The notes: generated from the letters alone by a model not told the origin. 64,000 nucleotides of DNA from Haloarchaeobius amylolyticus (GCF_026616195.1 NZ_JANHDH010000002.1:62001-126000); one strand, 5' to 3'. Positions 50,238-59,754 are shown, counted from the stretch's first letter. Made by a program: numbers and translations.

Positions 50238-50240
50238 ACA

Positions 50241-52070
50241 ATGGCAAGCCAACAGCGAGAAGCGAAAGTCTACGTCAACGGTAGTCTGGTCGGGACACAC
50301 CCCGAACCACACGAGCTAGCAGAACAGATCCGAGAGGCACGACGACTGGGGGACGTCTCCGAGATGGTCAACGTCTCGGTCAAGGACCGTACCCGCGAGG
50401 TCATCATCAACGCCGACGCGGGGCGTGCCCGCCGCCCGCTGCTCGTCGTCGAGGACGGCGAGCCGCTCATCTCCGAAGAGGAGTTCCAGGCGGTCCAGAA
50501 CGGCGAACTGGAGTTCGACGACCTCGTCGAGCACGGCTACGTCGAGTTCATCGACGCCGAGGAGGAGGAGGACATCTACGTCGCCGTCGACGAGGAGGAC
50601 CTCAACGAGGACCACACGCACCTCGAGGTCGACCCGCAGCTCATCTTCGGTATCGGTGCGGGGATGATCCCGTACCCGGAACACAACGCGTCGCCCCGCA
50701 TCACCATGGGTGCAGGGATGATCAAGCAGTCGCTGGGGCTGCCCGCGGCGAACTACCGTATCCGCCCGGACACGCGCCAGCACCTGCTGCACTACCCGCA
50801 GCTCTCGATGGTGAAGACCCAGACCACCGAGCAGATCGGCTACGACGACCGCCCGGCGGCCCAGAACTTCACCGTCGCGGTCATGTCCTACGAGGGCTTC
50901 AACATCGAGGACGCACTGGTCCTGAACGGCGGCTCGGTCGACCGCGCGCTCGCTCGCTCGCACTTCTTCCGTACCTACGAGGGCGAGGAGCGCCGGTACC
51001 CGGGTGGCCAGGAGGACCGCTTCGAGATTCCGAGCCAGGACGTCCGCGGTGCGCGTGGTGAGGACGCGTACACGCACCTGGACGAGGATGGCCTCGTCAA
51101 CCCCGAGACGCGCGTCGGCGAGAACGACGTGCTGCTCGGGAAGACGTCGCCGCCGCGCTTCCTCGAGGAGCCGGACGACATGGGTGGCCTCTCGCCGCAG
51201 AAGCGCCGGGAGACCTCCGTCACGATGCGCTCGGGCGAGTCCGGTGTCGTCGACACCGTCACCCTGATGGAGGGCGAGGACGGCTCGAAGCTCTCGAAGG
51301 TGTCCGTGCGCGACCAGCGTATCCCCGAACTCGGGGACAAGTTCGCGTCGCGACACGGCCAGAAGGGTGTCGTCGGCCACATCGCGCCCCAGGAGGACAT
51401 GCCCTTCACGCAGGAGGGTGTCGTCCCGGACCTCATCGTCAACCCGCACGCGCTGCCGTCGCGCATGACGGTCGGCCACGTGCTGGAGATGCTCGGCGGC
51501 AAGGTCGGCGCACTCGAAGGCCGACGTGTCGACGGGACGCCGTTCACCGGCGAGGACGAGTGGGAGATCCGCGGCGGGCTCGAGGAGGCCGGCTTCAAGT
51601 CCTCGGGCAAGGAGATCATGTACTCCGGCGTCACCGGCGAGAAGATCGAGGCCGAGATCTTCGTCGGGGTCATCTTCTACCAGAAGCTCTACCACATGGT
51701 CTCGAACAAACTGCACGCCCGCTCGCGCGGGCCGGTGCAGGTGCTCACGCGCCAGCCGACCGAGGGTCGTGCCCGCGAGGGTGGCCTGCGCGTCGGTGAG
51801 ATGGAGCGTGACGTGCTCATCGGGCACGGTGCCGCGATGGCGCTCAAGGAACGGCTCCTCGACGAGTCCGACCGCGAGTTCATCAACGTGTGTGGCCAGT
51901 GTGGCATGAGCGCGGTCGAGAACGTCGACCAGCGCCGTGTCTACTGCCCGAACTGTGGCGAGGAGACGGACATCCACGAGATCGAGATGTCCTACGCGTT
52001 CAAACTGCTCCTCGACGAGATGAAGGCGCTCGGTATCGCCCCGCGACTGGAACTGGAGGACGCAGTCTAA
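50241..52070 (+). CDS. rpoB1: RNA polymerase subunit B' (C-terminal half of Rpb2)
   Basis: A 609-residue chain with the wall, hybrid-binding region and clamp part of Rpb2. Visible are [27 protein letters not shown] (about residues 136-162), the catalytic-site part [15 protein letters not shown] (about 214), [13 protein letters not shown] (about 367-379) and, near the end, the zinc site [25 protein letters not shown] (about 553-577). The start [23 protein letters not shown] fits the haloarchaeal split. It is followed after 1 base by rpoA1. Confidence 0.97.
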   Translation: MASQQREAKVYVNGSLVGTHPEPHELAEQIREARRLGDVSEMVNVSVKDRTREVIINADAGRARRPLLVVEDGEPLISEEEFQAVQNGELEFDDLVEHGYVEFIDAEEEEDIYVAVDEEDLNEDHTHLEVDPQLIFGIGAGMIPYPEHNASPRITMGAGMIKQSLGLPAANYRIRPDTRQHLLHYPQLSMVKTQTTEQIGYDDRPAAQNFTVAVMSYEGFNIEDALVLNGGSVDRALARSHFFRTYEGEERRYPGGQEDRFEIPSQDVRGARGEDAYTHLDEDGLVNPETRVGENDVLLGKTSPPRFLEEPDDMGGLSPQKRRETSVTMRSGESGVVDTVTLMEGEDGSKLSKVSVRDQRIPELGDKFASRHGQKGVVGHIAPQEDMPFTQEGVVPDLIVNPHALPSRMTVGHVLEMLGGKVGALEGRRVDGTPFTGEDEWEIRGGLEEAGFKSSGKEIMYSGVTGEKIEAEIFVGVIFYQKLYHMVSNKLHARSRGPVQVLTRQPTEGRAREGGLRVGEMERDVLIGHGAAMALKERLLDESDREFINVCGQCGMSAVENVDQRRVYCPNCGEETDIHEIEMSYAFKLLLDEMKALGIAPRLELEDAV

Positions 52071-52071
52071 C

Positions 52072-55011
52072 ATGGCAAGCTCACAGACACCGAAGGAGAT
52101 CGGCGAGATCAACTTCGGACTGATGGACCCGGAGGAGTACCGAGAGATGTCCGCCACGAAGATCATCACGGCGGACACCTACGACGACGACGGCTTCCCC
52201 ATCGACATGGGGCTGATGGACCCGCGCCTGGGCGTCATCGACCCCGGCCTGGAGTGCAAGACGTGCGGGAAGCACTCCGGTTCGTGTAACGGACACTTCG
52301 GCCACATCGAGCTGGCCGCACCCGTCATCCACGTCGGGTTCACGAAGCTCATCCGCCGCCTGCTGCGTGGCACCTGCCGCGAGTGTGCCCGCCTCTGTCT
52401 GACCGAGGACGAGAAAGAGGAGTTCCGCGAGCAGCTCACCCAGACGCGACGCCTCGGTGGCGACCTCAACGACGTGACGAAGGCCGCCATCCGCCAGGCC
52501 CGCAAGAAGGACCGCTGCCCGCACTGTGGCGAGATCCAGTTCGACATCCAGCACGAGAAGCCGACCACGTACTACGAGGTCCAGCAGGTGCTGACCGGCG
52601 AGTACTCCCAGCGCATCGCCGCCGCGATGCAGCCCGACCCCGACGACGAGGCCGACGAGGGGATGGGCCGCGAGGAGCTCGCCAACGAGACGGGCATCGA
52701 CCTCTCGCGGGTCAACCAGATCCTCTCCGGTGAGTTCCGCCCGCGCGAGTCCGACCGCAAGAAGCTCGAGAAGGCACTCGACATCGACCTGACCGAGGAG
52801 GACATGAACAAACTGATGCCCTCGGACATCCGCGACTGGTTCGAGGACATCCCGGACGAGGACATCGAGGTGCTCGGCATCTCCGCCGAGAAGTCCCGGC
52901 CGGAGTGGATGATCCTGACGGTGCTGCCGGTCCCGCCGGTCACCGCCCGTCCCTCCATCACGCTGGACAACGGCCAGCGCTCCGAGGACGACCTGACCCA
53001 CAAGCTCGTCGACATCATCCGCATCAACCAGCGGTTCATGGAGAACCGCGAGGCGGGTGCACCCCAGCTCATCATCGAGGACCTGTGGGAGCTGCTCCAG
53101 TACCACGTCACGACGTTCATGGACAACGAGATCTCGGGCACACCGCCGGCGCGACACCGCTCCGGCCGCCCGCTGAAGACGCTCTCCCAGCGCCTGAAGG
53201 GCAAGGAGGGTCGCTTCCGCGGCTCGCTGTCCGGGAAGCGCGTGAACTTCTCCGCGCGTACCGTCATCTCGCCGGACCCGACGCTCTCGCTGAACGAGGT
53301 CGGCGTCCCGGACCGCGTCGCCAAGGAGATGACACAGACGATGAACGTCACCGAGCGTAACATCGAGGACGCCAAGCGCTACGTCCGCAACGGCCCCGAG
53401 GGCCACCCGGGCGCGAACTACGTCCGGCGTGACGACGGGCGTCGCCTGAAGGTGACCGAGAAGAACTGCGAGGAGCTCGCCGAGAAGATTCTCCCCGGCT
53501 GGGAGGTCAACCGGCACCTCATCGACGGCGACATCGTCATCTTCAACCGGCAGCCGTCGCTGCACCGGATGTCCATCATGGCCCACGAGGTCGTGGTGAT
53601 GCCCTACAAGACGTTCCGCCTGAACACTGTCGTCTGCCCGCCGTACAACGCGGACTTCGACGGTGACGAGATGAACATGCACGCGCTCCAGAACGAGGAG
53701 GCCCGTGCCGAGGCGCGCGTCCTCATGCGCGTGCAGGAGCAGATTCTCAGCCCGCGCTTCGGGCAGAACATCATCGGTGCCATCCAGGACCACATCAGTG
53801 GCACGTACCTGCTCACCCACGACAACCCGCAGTTCAACGAGACGCAGGCACTCGACCTGCTCCGTGCGACCCGCATCGACGAACTGCCCGAGCCGATGGG
53901 CCACGACGACGCGGACCGCCCGTACTGGACCGGCCGGCAGCTCTTCTCCGAGCTGCTCCCGGACGACCTGAACATGGAGTTCCAGTCGAACACGGGCGAC
54001 ACGGTCGTCATCGAGGACGGTCAGATGATCGAGGGCACCATCGACGAGGACGGCGTCGGCGCGTTCGGTGGCGAGGTCGTCGACACCATCGCGAAGGTGT
54101 ACGGCATGACGCGTGCCCGCATCTTCATCAACGAGGTCGGCGCGCTCGCGATGCGCTCGATCATGCACTTCGGGTTCTCCATCGGGATCGACAACGAGAC
54201 CATCCCGGAGGAGGCCCAGGAGCGCATCGACGAGACCATCGGCGACGCCTACGACCGCGTCGAGGAACTCATCTCGACGTACGAGGCGGGCGAACTCGAG
54301 TCCCTGCCCGGTCGGACCGTCGACGAGACGCTCGAGATGAAGATCATGCAGACGCTCGGGAAGGCCCGTGACAACGCCGGTGACATCGCGGAAGAGCACT
54401 TCCAGGACGACAACCCGGCGGTCGTCATGGCCAACTCCGGTGCCCGTGGGTCGATGCTCAACCTGACCCAGATGGCCGGCTGTGTCGGCCAGCAGGCAGT
54501 TCGAGGCGAGCGCATCAACCGTGGCTACGAGGACCGCACCCTGAGCCACTACAAGAAGAACGACCTGAGCGCGGAGGCACACGGCTTCGTCGAGCACTCC
54601 TACACCGGCGGCCTGACCCCCCGCGAGTTCTTCTTCCACGCGATGGGTGGCCGCGAGGGCCTGGTCGACACGGCAGTCCGTACCTCGAAGTCCGGGTACC
54701 TGCAGCGTCGCCTCATCAACGCGCTCTCCGAGCTGGAGACGCAGTACGACGGGACCGTCCGGGACACCTCGGACACCATCGTCCAGTTCGAGTTCGGCGA
54801 GGACGGCACCTCGCCGACGAAGGTCGCCTACGACGACGAGCACGGCATCGACGTCGACCAGATCGCAGACCGCATCATCGAGGCGGAGTTCGACAGCGAG
54901 GACTCCAAACTGGAGTTCCTCGGCGACAAGGCGCGCCCGACGAACCTCTCCGAGCACGCCGACGCACGTCGCAACCCCGACCTCCTGCAGGGGGTGGAAT
55001 CCGATGATTGA
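52072..55011 (+). CDS. rpoA1: RNA polymerase subunit A' (N-terminal part of Rpb1)
   Basis: A 979-residue largest-subunit fragment. The zinc-binding clamp head is CKTCGKHSGSCNGHFGHIEL (about residues 63-82), with a second CRECARLC and CPHCGE pair; the hybrid-binding rudder/lid region contains RFRGSLSGKRVNFSARTVISPDP; and the catalytic magnesium loop is NADFDGDEMN (about 525-534). The bridge-helix start QMAGCVGQQAVRG and FVEHSYTGGLTPREFFFHAMGGREGLVDTAV follow. The chain stops before the jaw/cleft, which is on rpoA2. The gene is in the operon, with a hairpin-bearing 48-base gap before rpoA2. Confidence 0.97.
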   Translation: MASSQTPKEIGEINFGLMDPEEYREMSATKIITADTYDDDGFPIDMGLMDPRLGVIDPGLECKTCGKHSGSCNGHFGHIELAAPVIHVGFTKLIRRLLRGTCRECARLCLTEDEKEEFREQLTQTRRLGGDLNDVTKAAIRQARKKDRCPHCGEIQFDIQHEKPTTYYEVQQVLTGEYSQRIAAAMQPDPDDEADEGMGREELANETGIDLSRVNQILSGEFRPRESDRKKLEKALDIDLTEEDMNKLMPSDIRDWFEDIPDEDIEVLGISAEKSRPEWMILTVLPVPPVTARPSITLDNGQRSEDDLTHKLVDIIRINQRFMENREAGAPQLIIEDLWELLQYHVTTFMDNEISGTPPARHRSGRPLKTLSQRLKGKEGRFRGSLSGKRVNFSARTVISPDPTLSLNEVGVPDRVAKEMTQTMNVTERNIEDAKRYVRNGPEGHPGANYVRRDDGRRLKVTEKNCEELAEKILPGWEVNRHLIDGDIVIFNRQPSLHRMSIMAHEVVVMPYKTFRLNTVVCPPYNADFDGDEMNMHALQNEEARAEARVLMRVQEQILSPRFGQNIIGAIQDHISGTYLLTHDNPQFNETQALDLLRATRIDELPEPMGHDDADRPYWTGRQLFSELLPDDLNMEFQSNTGDTVVIEDGQMIEGTIDEDGVGAFGGEVVDTIAKVYGMTRARIFINEVGALAMRSIMHFGFSIGIDNETIPEEAQERIDETIGDAYDRVEELISTYEAGELESLPGRTVDETLEMKIMQTLGKARDNAGDIAEEHFQDDNPAVVMANSGARGSMLNLTQMAGCVGQQAVRGERINRGYEDRTLSHYKKNDLSAEAHGFVEHSYTGGLTPREFFFHAMGGREGLVDTAVRTSKSGYLQRRLINALSELETQYDGTVRDTSDTIVQFEFGEDGTSPTKVAYDDEHGIDVDQIADRIIEAEFDSEDSKLEFLGDKARPTNLSEHADARRNPDLLQGVESDD

Positions 55012-55035
55012 ACAGGAGTCCAATCAGGCTCACAG

Positions 55036-55056
55036 CCGAGCTTCGCTCGGAGGTGA
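55036..55056 (+). promoter_or_regulatory. Hairpin and Shine-Dalgarno before rpoA2
   Basis: CCGAGC-TTC-GCTCGG (55036-55050) is a 6-bp stem whose 3' arm overlaps GGAGGTGA (55049-55056), a strong ribosome-binding site 4-5 bases from the rpoA2 ATG (55060). Most other genes here have tight or no gaps, so this hairpin may set the translation rate of A'' or couple it to rpoA1. Confidence 0.55.
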
Positions 55057-55059
55057 ACG

Positions 55060-56265
55060 ATGACTGAATTCGACGTATCCGACGACATCGAGGCCGTCGT
55101 GGAGGACACGGACCTCCCGCGACGACTCAAGAACGAGGTGTACCGCACGGTCGAAGAGCGCGGCGCGACACTCGAGCAGGCCGACGAGATCGCCCGCGCG
55201 GTCGAGCACCGCTACCTCGACACCCGGGTCGACCCGCTCGACCCCGTCGGGACGGTGAGCGCGCAGTCCATCGGGGAACCGGGGACCCAGCTCACGATGA
55301 ACACGTTCCACTACGCGGGTGTCGCAGAGATCGACGTCACCCAGGGCCTGCCGCGGCTCATCGAGCTGGTGGACGCCCGGAAGACGCCGGACACGCCGAT
55401 GATGACGGTGTACCTCGAGGACGAGTACGCGACCGAACGCGAGCGCGCCCACGAGGTCGTCTGGCAGATCGAGGCGACGAAGATCCTCGCGCTGGGTGAC
55501 ATCTCGACGAACGTCGCCGACATGCGCGTGCAGGTCAGCCTGAACCCGGACACGCTCCAGGAGCGCTGGCCGACCATGGAGAGCACGGACGAGATCGCCG
55601 GCGAGGTCGCCGACATCATCGAGGACAGCCTCGGCGTGACGACCATCCAGCAGGGGACGGACATCGAGTTCGGCCCCGAGGAGCCCAGCTACCGCGACCT
55701 GCTCCAGCTGGTCGAGGAGCTGCGCGACATCACGTTCAAGGGCATCGAGGAGGTCACCCGCGTCGTCATCCGCAAGGAGGAGACCGACGAGGGCGAGGAG
55801 TTCGTCCTCTACACCGAGGGGTCGGCCTTCGGCGACGTGCTCACCATCGAGGGCGTCGACGCCTCGCGTTCGACGTGTAACAACATCCACGAGATCCACC
55901 GCGAGCTCGGCATCGAGGCGGCTCGCGAGGCCATCATCGAGGAGACGAAGAACACGCTCGAAGAGCAGGGTCTCGACGACGTGAACATCCGGCACCTGAT
56001 GCTGGTCGCCGACATCATGACGAACCGCGGCGAGATCGAGTCCATCGGCCGCCACGGCATCTCCGGCTCGAAGGAGTCGGTGCTCGCCCGCGCGGCGTTC
56101 GAGGTCACGGTCAACCACCTGCTCGACGCGGCCATCCACGGCGAGGTCGACGACCTCAACGGCGTCACCGAGAACGTCATCGTCGGCAAGCCCATCAAAC
56201 TGGGCACGGGTGACGTGAACCTGAAGATGGGTTCGGTCAGTCGCCAGCCCGAGCAGGCAGACTGA
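55060..56265 (+). CDS. rpoA2: RNA polymerase subunit A'' (C-terminal part of Rpb1)
   Basis: A 401-residue chain completing the Rpb1 jaw and cleft. Key segments are [57 protein letters not shown] (about residues 51-110, trigger loop and cleft) and [25 protein letters not shown] near residue 329-355. The ending [14 protein letters not shown] is short; there is no CTD. The start is ATG 55060. The stop codon (TGA) shares one base with the nusA start codon (TGATG), so translation is coupled. Confidence 0.97.
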   Translation: MTEFDVSDDIEAVVEDTDLPRRLKNEVYRTVEERGATLEQADEIARAVEHRYLDTRVDPLDPVGTVSAQSIGEPGTQLTMNTFHYAGVAEIDVTQGLPRLIELVDARKTPDTPMMTVYLEDEYATERERAHEVVWQIEATKILALGDISTNVADMRVQVSLNPDTLQERWPTMESTDEIAGEVADIIEDSLGVTTIQQGTDIEFGPEEPSYRDLLQLVEELRDITFKGIEEVTRVVIRKEETDEGEEFVLYTEGSAFGDVLTIEGVDASRSTCNNIHEIHRELGIEAAREAIIEETKNTLEEQGLDDVNIRHLMLVADIMTNRGEIESIGRHGISGSKESVLARAAFEVTVNHLLDAAIHGEVDDLNGVTENVIVGKPIKLGTGDVNLKMGSVSRQPEQAD

Positions 56266-56684
56266 TGGCGATCACGCTGTCCGACGAGGCACGGCGCATC
56301 CTGGCGCTGTTCGAGGAGGTGACGGGTGCGACCGGACGTGACTGTCTGGTCGACGACGACCGGGTCGTCGTCCTCGTCGCGGCTGGCGAGATGGGCGAGG
56401 CCATCGGTCCGGGCGGCCAGCACGTCCGCGACTTCGAGGAGCGGCTCAATCGCGACGTCAAGCTCGTCGAGGACGCGGACCTCGTCGAGGACTTCGTCGC
56501 GAACGCGCTGGCGCCCGCGGCGGTGTACCACGTCACGATGAGCGAGAACGGCGACACGGTCGCCTATGCGGAGGTCGCCGAGGAGGACACGGGTGTCGCC
56601 ATCGGCGTCGACGGCCGGAACATCGACGCGGCGCGGCGGCTCGCGTCCCGGCACTTCGGCGTGGACGACATCCAGTTGACCTGA
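56265..56684 (+). CDS. nusA: NusA-like KH-domain transcription factor
   Basis: A 139-residue archaeal NusA made of two KH domains only, lacking the bacterial N-terminal and S1 parts. KH1 shows VLVAAGEMGEAIGPGGQHVRDFEERLNRDVKLVEDA (about residues 27-65) with the G-x-x-G loop, and KH2 shows DTGVAIGVDGRNIDAARRLASRHFG (about 107-131). It binds RNA and is thought to affect elongation or termination. It is the last gene of the polymerase operon proper and overlaps rpoA2 by one base. Confidence 0.95.
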   Translation: MAITLSDEARRILALFEEVTGATGRDCLVDDDRVVVLVAAGEMGEAIGPGGQHVRDFEERLNRDVKLVEDADLVEDFVANALAPAAVYHVTMSENGDTVAYAEVAEEDTGVAIGVDGRNIDAARRLASRHFGVDDIQLT

Positions 56685-56787
56685 ACTCGGGTCGACACCT
56701 CAATTCCCAGCAGAAATTTATCTACCCTGGCGTCCTATCAGTAGTCGTTACTATGGTCCGCACTCGTTCCAGTGGAGGTGTCCCGAA

Positions 56788-57957
56788 GTGAAACTCGCGA
56801 TGATCGGCTTCGGGCAGGCGGGGGGGAAGGTCGTCGACCGGTTCATCGAGTTCGACCGACAGACGCGGGGCAAGACGGTCCGTGCGGCTATCGCGGTCAA
56901 CACGGCCAAATCCGACCTCCACGGGCTGGAGCACATCCCGCAGGAGAACCGGGTCCTCATCGGACAGACCCGGGTGAAAGGCCACGGCGTCGGTGCCGAC
57001 AACGAGCTCGGGGCCGAGGTGGCCCAGGAGGACATCGAGGAGGTCCAGGCGGCGCTCGACGGCGTCCCGGTCCACGAGGTCGACGCGTTCCTCATCGTCG
57101 CCGGTCTCGGCGGCGGGAGCGGGAGCGGTGGCGCGCCCGTGCTCGCGAAGCACCTCAAGCGCATCTACAGCGAACCGGTCTACGGACTCGGCATCCTCCC
57201 GAGTTCGGAGGAGGGCGGCATCTACACGCTGAACGCGGCGCGGTCGTTCCAGACGTTCGTCCGCGAGGTGGACAACCTCATCGTGTTCGACAACGACGCC
57301 TGGCGGGCGACCGGCGAGTCGGTCGAGGGTGGGTACGCGAAGATCAACGACGAGATCGTCCGCCGGCTCGGACTGCTGTTCGGGGCGGGCGAGGTCGACG
57401 AGGGCGACGTGGTCGCAGAGAGCGTCGTGGACTCCTCGGAGATCATCAACACGCTGGCGGGCGGTGGCATCTCGACCATCGGGTACGCGGTCGACCAGCT
57501 CGGCGACCAGAAGAAGGGTGGGCTGCTCTCGCGCTTCTCGAAGGAGGCGGACCTCGACGAGGTCGACGAGACGAACCGCATCACGTCGCTGGTGCGCAAG
57601 GCGACGCTGGGGCGGCTCACGCTGCCCTGCGAGGTCCAGGGCACCGAGCGCGCGCTGCTGGTGGTCGCGGGCCCGCCGAACCGGCTCAACCGCAAGGGTA
57701 TCGAGCGCGGGCGGAAGTGGCTCGAGGAGCAGACCGGTTCGATGGAGATCCGCGGCGGCGACTACCCGCTCCCGAAGGAGAACGCGGTGGCGTGTGCCGT
57801 CCTGCTCTCGGGCGTGAACAACGTGCCGCGGGTCAAGGAACTACAGCAGGTCGCCATCGAGGCACTGGAGAACATCGAGGACATCCGCGAGCAGTCCGAC
57901 CGGAACCTCGCGGAGTTGCTCGCGGACGGCGACGAGGAACTCTCCCCGCTGTTCTGA
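56788..57957 (+). CDS. cetZ: CetZ tubulin/FtsZ-family protein
   Basis: A 389-residue GTPase of the CetZ family, which in haloarchaea shapes cells and controls motility-related rod form. It has MIGFGQAGGKVVDRF (nucleotide-binding start), AVNTAKSDL, GVGADNELG and the tubulin signature GGGSGSGGAPVLAKH (residues 108-122). The C-terminal half has the T7-like GYAVDQLGDQKKGGLLSRFSKEADL loop region. CetZ, not FtsZ, is favoured by the AVNTAKSD and SSEEGGIYTLNAARSFQTF patterns. The start codon is GTG (56788), with a strong GGAGGTG Shine-Dalgarno 8-14 bases upstream. It sits between nusA and rps12. Confidence 0.93.
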   Translation: MKLAMIGFGQAGGKVVDRFIEFDRQTRGKTVRAAIAVNTAKSDLHGLEHIPQENRVLIGQTRVKGHGVGADNELGAEVAQEDIEEVQAALDGVPVHEVDAFLIVAGLGGGSGSGGAPVLAKHLKRIYSEPVYGLGILPSSEEGGIYTLNAARSFQTFVREVDNLIVFDNDAWRATGESVEGGYAKINDEIVRRLGLLFGAGEVDEGDVVAESVVDSSEIINTLAGGGISTIGYAVDQLGDQKKGGLLSRFSKEADLDEVDETNRITSLVRKATLGRLTLPCEVQGTERALLVVAGPPNRLNRKGIERGRKWLEEQTGSMEIRGGDYPLPKENAVACAVLLSGVNNVPRVKELQQVAIEALENIEDIREQSDRNLAELLADGDEELSPLF

Positions 57958-58267
57958 GGTAGCCCGTCGTCTGTCCCTGGTGGCTTCGAGACCACGACCG
58001 CGTGACGGACTAGCACGTTCGTCCCCCTGATTTCGCAGGGTCTCGCCCCGGCAGCGGCCGCGCTCTCGGTGTCGAGGCGGCGCCAGGCACGACCCGAACG
58101 AACGGCGTTGCGCCGACCTTACTCGATAAAACGCTCGCAGAACCCGTAATTCGATTCGCTGAGACGGCCTCAGATTCCTTCTTTACCCCCTCTCGCGCCC
58201 GCTGGAGGCGTAACTCCCGGGCCAAAGAGGGAGGCTTAAGTGCCTCCGTCAGGTAGCGACTGATACT
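57958..58267. other. Interval between cetZ and rps12, with a ribosomal promoter
   Basis: I see no gene in these 310 bases. The A/T-rich word GGCTTAAGTG (58231-58240), about 28-37 bases before the rps12 ATG, is the likely TATA box. The preceding stretch (GATAAAACGC at 58126-58135, GTAATTCGATTC at 58147-58158) may hold a second promoter element. Confidence 0.55.
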
Positions 58268-58696
58268 ATGGCAAACGGCAAATACGCCGCACGCAAACTG
58301 AAGAAGGACCGCCAGGAACAGCGGTGGTCCGACTCGAAGTACGCCCGACGCGAGCGCGGGCTTCGCAAGAAGTCCGACCCCCTCGAGGGGGCGCCGCAGG
58401 GTCGAGGTATCGTCCTGGAGAAGGTCGGCATCGAGGCGAAGCAGCCGAACTCCGCGATCCGGAAGTGTGTCCGCGTCCAGCTCATCAAGAACGGGAAGCA
58501 GGTCACCGCGTTCTGCCCCGGTGACGGCGCCATCTCGTTCATCGACGAGCACGACGAGGTCACCATCGCCGGTATCGGTGGTGCGAAGGGTCGCGCGATG
58601 GGTGACCTCTCCGGCGTGAACTACAAGGTCGAGAAGGTCAACGGCGTCTCGCTCCTCGAACTGGTCCGCGGGAACGCAGAGAAACCGGTGCGCTAA
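58268..58696 (+). CDS. rps12: 30S ribosomal protein S12 (uS12)
   Basis: A 142-residue decoding-centre protein. The archaeal pattern is complete: [96 protein letters not shown]. The loop that reads codon-anticodon geometry ([10 protein letters not shown], about residues 58-67) is intact. The ATG at 58268 is the family start. It is linked to rps7 with a 3-base gap. Confidence 0.97.
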   Translation: MANGKYAARKLKKDRQEQRWSDSKYARRERGLRKKSDPLEGAPQGRGIVLEKVGIEAKQPNSAIRKCVRVQLIKNGKQVTAFCPGDGAISFIDEHDEVTIAGIGGAKGRAMGDLSGVNYKVEKVNGVSLLELVRGNAEKPVR

Positions 58697-58699
58697 ACC

Positions 58700-59314
58700 A
58701 TGGCAGCAGAAGATACACCCGAGCCGGACAAGCCCGCCGGCACCGACGAGGAGGGCGCACGCGCGAAGCTCTTCACGAAGTGGGACATCACGGAGATCGA
58801 GTACCGTGACCCCTCGACGGAGCGCTACATCACGGTCACCCCCATCGCGCACACGATGGGCCGTCACGCCTCCAAGCAGTTCAAGAAGTCCGAGATCTCC
58901 ATCGTCGAGCGGCTCACGAACCGCCTGATGCAGACCGAGGAGAACACGGGCAAGAAGCAGAAGGCCCTGCAGATCGTCCGCGATGCGTTCGACATCATCC
59001 ACGAGCGCACCGAGGAGAACCCGGTGCAGGTGCTCGTCCGTGCCGTCGAGAACGCGGCACCCCGCGAGGAGACCGTCCGTCTCAAGTACGGTGGCATCTC
59101 CGTCCCGAAGGCCGTCGACGTCGCGCCCCAGCGTCGCGTCGACCAGGCCCTGAAGTTCATCGCCGACGGCGCCCAGAAGGCATCCTACAAGACCGGCAAG
59201 CCGGCTGCCGAGGGCCTCGCCCAGCAGCTCATCGGCGCGTCCAACTACGACGTCCAGGCCTACCCGATCAGCCAGAAGGAAGAGAAAGAGCGCGTCGCGG
59301 CCGCGGCTCGCTAA
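58700..59314 (+). CDS. rps7: 30S ribosomal protein S7 (uS7)
   Basis: A 204-residue head-domain protein that organises the 3' major rRNA domain. The family body is clear: RHASKQFKKSEISIVERLTNRLMQTEENTGKKQKALQIVRDAFDIIHERTEENPVQVLVRAVENAAPREETVRLKYGGISVPKAVDVAPQRRVDQALKFIADGAQKASYKTGKPAAEGLAQQLIGASNYDVQAYPISQKEEKERVAAAAR. The N-terminal about 40 residues are a haloarchaeal acidic extension. In many archaea fusA (EF-2) follows; here a repeat element and bioY follow instead. Confidence 0.97.
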   Translation: MAAEDTPEPDKPAGTDEEGARAKLFTKWDITEIEYRDPSTERYITVTPIAHTMGRHASKQFKKSEISIVERLTNRLMQTEENTGKKQKALQIVRDAFDIIHERTEENPVQVLVRAVENAAPREETVRLKYGGISVPKAVDVAPQRRVDQALKFIADGAQKASYKTGKPAAEGLAQQLIGASNYDVQAYPISQKEEKERVAAAAR

Positions 59315-59454
59315 CGTCTGCGATTTCTTCTCTCGTCTTTCGCGCTTCGTGAGTGGCGACGCCGTGGTTCGATTTCGGGTCCCGGGTTCGCGGTCTGCCT
59401 GACGTGTGTCGGCTGGTGAGGATGGCGTGTGTCGATTGCTGAAAGCGGCCAGCG

Positions 59455-59673
59455 GGCTCGCGCTGGCGTCCATGACCGCCCCGCAGCCGCCCCGCACCAC
59501 ACCCTCCCCAGCCGATTCCGTTCCTCGCTCCGTTTCGCTGCGCTCCACTCCGCTGCGGTACTCATCCCTCGCACGGCTCGGCCTCGCGGCCTCGTTGGCT
59601 CACGGGTCGTTCCTCCCCGTTCGCTCTGCGGCACTCCGTGCCGCGCTACTCGGCACACTCGCCAGCGCGCGCC
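59455..59673 (+). repeat. Dispersed intergenic element, copy d (longest)
   Basis: A 219-bp copy with the cleanest ends: GGCTCGCGCTGGCG (59455-59468) and CGCCAGCGCGCGCC (59660-59673), complementary at 13 of 14 bases. The core GCACCACACCCTCCCCAGCC begins at 59494, and CTCATCCCTCGCACGGCTCG matches copy b. It lies between rps7 and bioY, so it marks the border where the ribosomal cluster ends. The region 59315-59754 holds no gene. Confidence 0.88.
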
Positions 59674-59707
59674 ACGTGTGCGCTCCCGGAGCACCCGGCA
59701 CCCGGAA

Positions 59708-59739
59708 TCGTCAACCGACACGATTTTCCCGGTTGACGA
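59708..59739 (+). promoter_or_regulatory. BirA-type biotin operator before bioY
   Basis: TCGTCAACC (59708-59716), 14 bases, then GGTTGACGA (59731-59739) form a perfect 9-bp inverted repeat. Known BirA operators have the form TTGTAAACC-N14/15-GGTTTACAA, so both the spacing and the AACC/GGTT inner edges match. It ends 15 bases before the bioY ATG, and the A/T-rich spacer (GATTTT, 59722-59727) sits where a TATA box would be. A regulator bound here would block transcription of the biotin importer when biotin is plentiful. Confidence 0.72.
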
Positions 59740-59754
59740 GCCTCTGTATCCCGT

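Noticed and set aside
48681-50312. 543-codon minus-strand frame opposite rpoB2
   Set aside because: Shadow of rpoB2; rich in Val, Leu, Asp and His from reverse-strand codons, with no recognisable motif.
52081-55023. 980-codon minus-strand frame opposite rpoA1
   Set aside because: Shadow of rpoA1; the plus-strand product has every polymerase motif including NADFDGDEMN.
58010-59548. 512-codon minus-strand frame opposite rps12 and rps7
   Set aside because: Shadow of two certain ribosomal protein genes, extended into element copy d.
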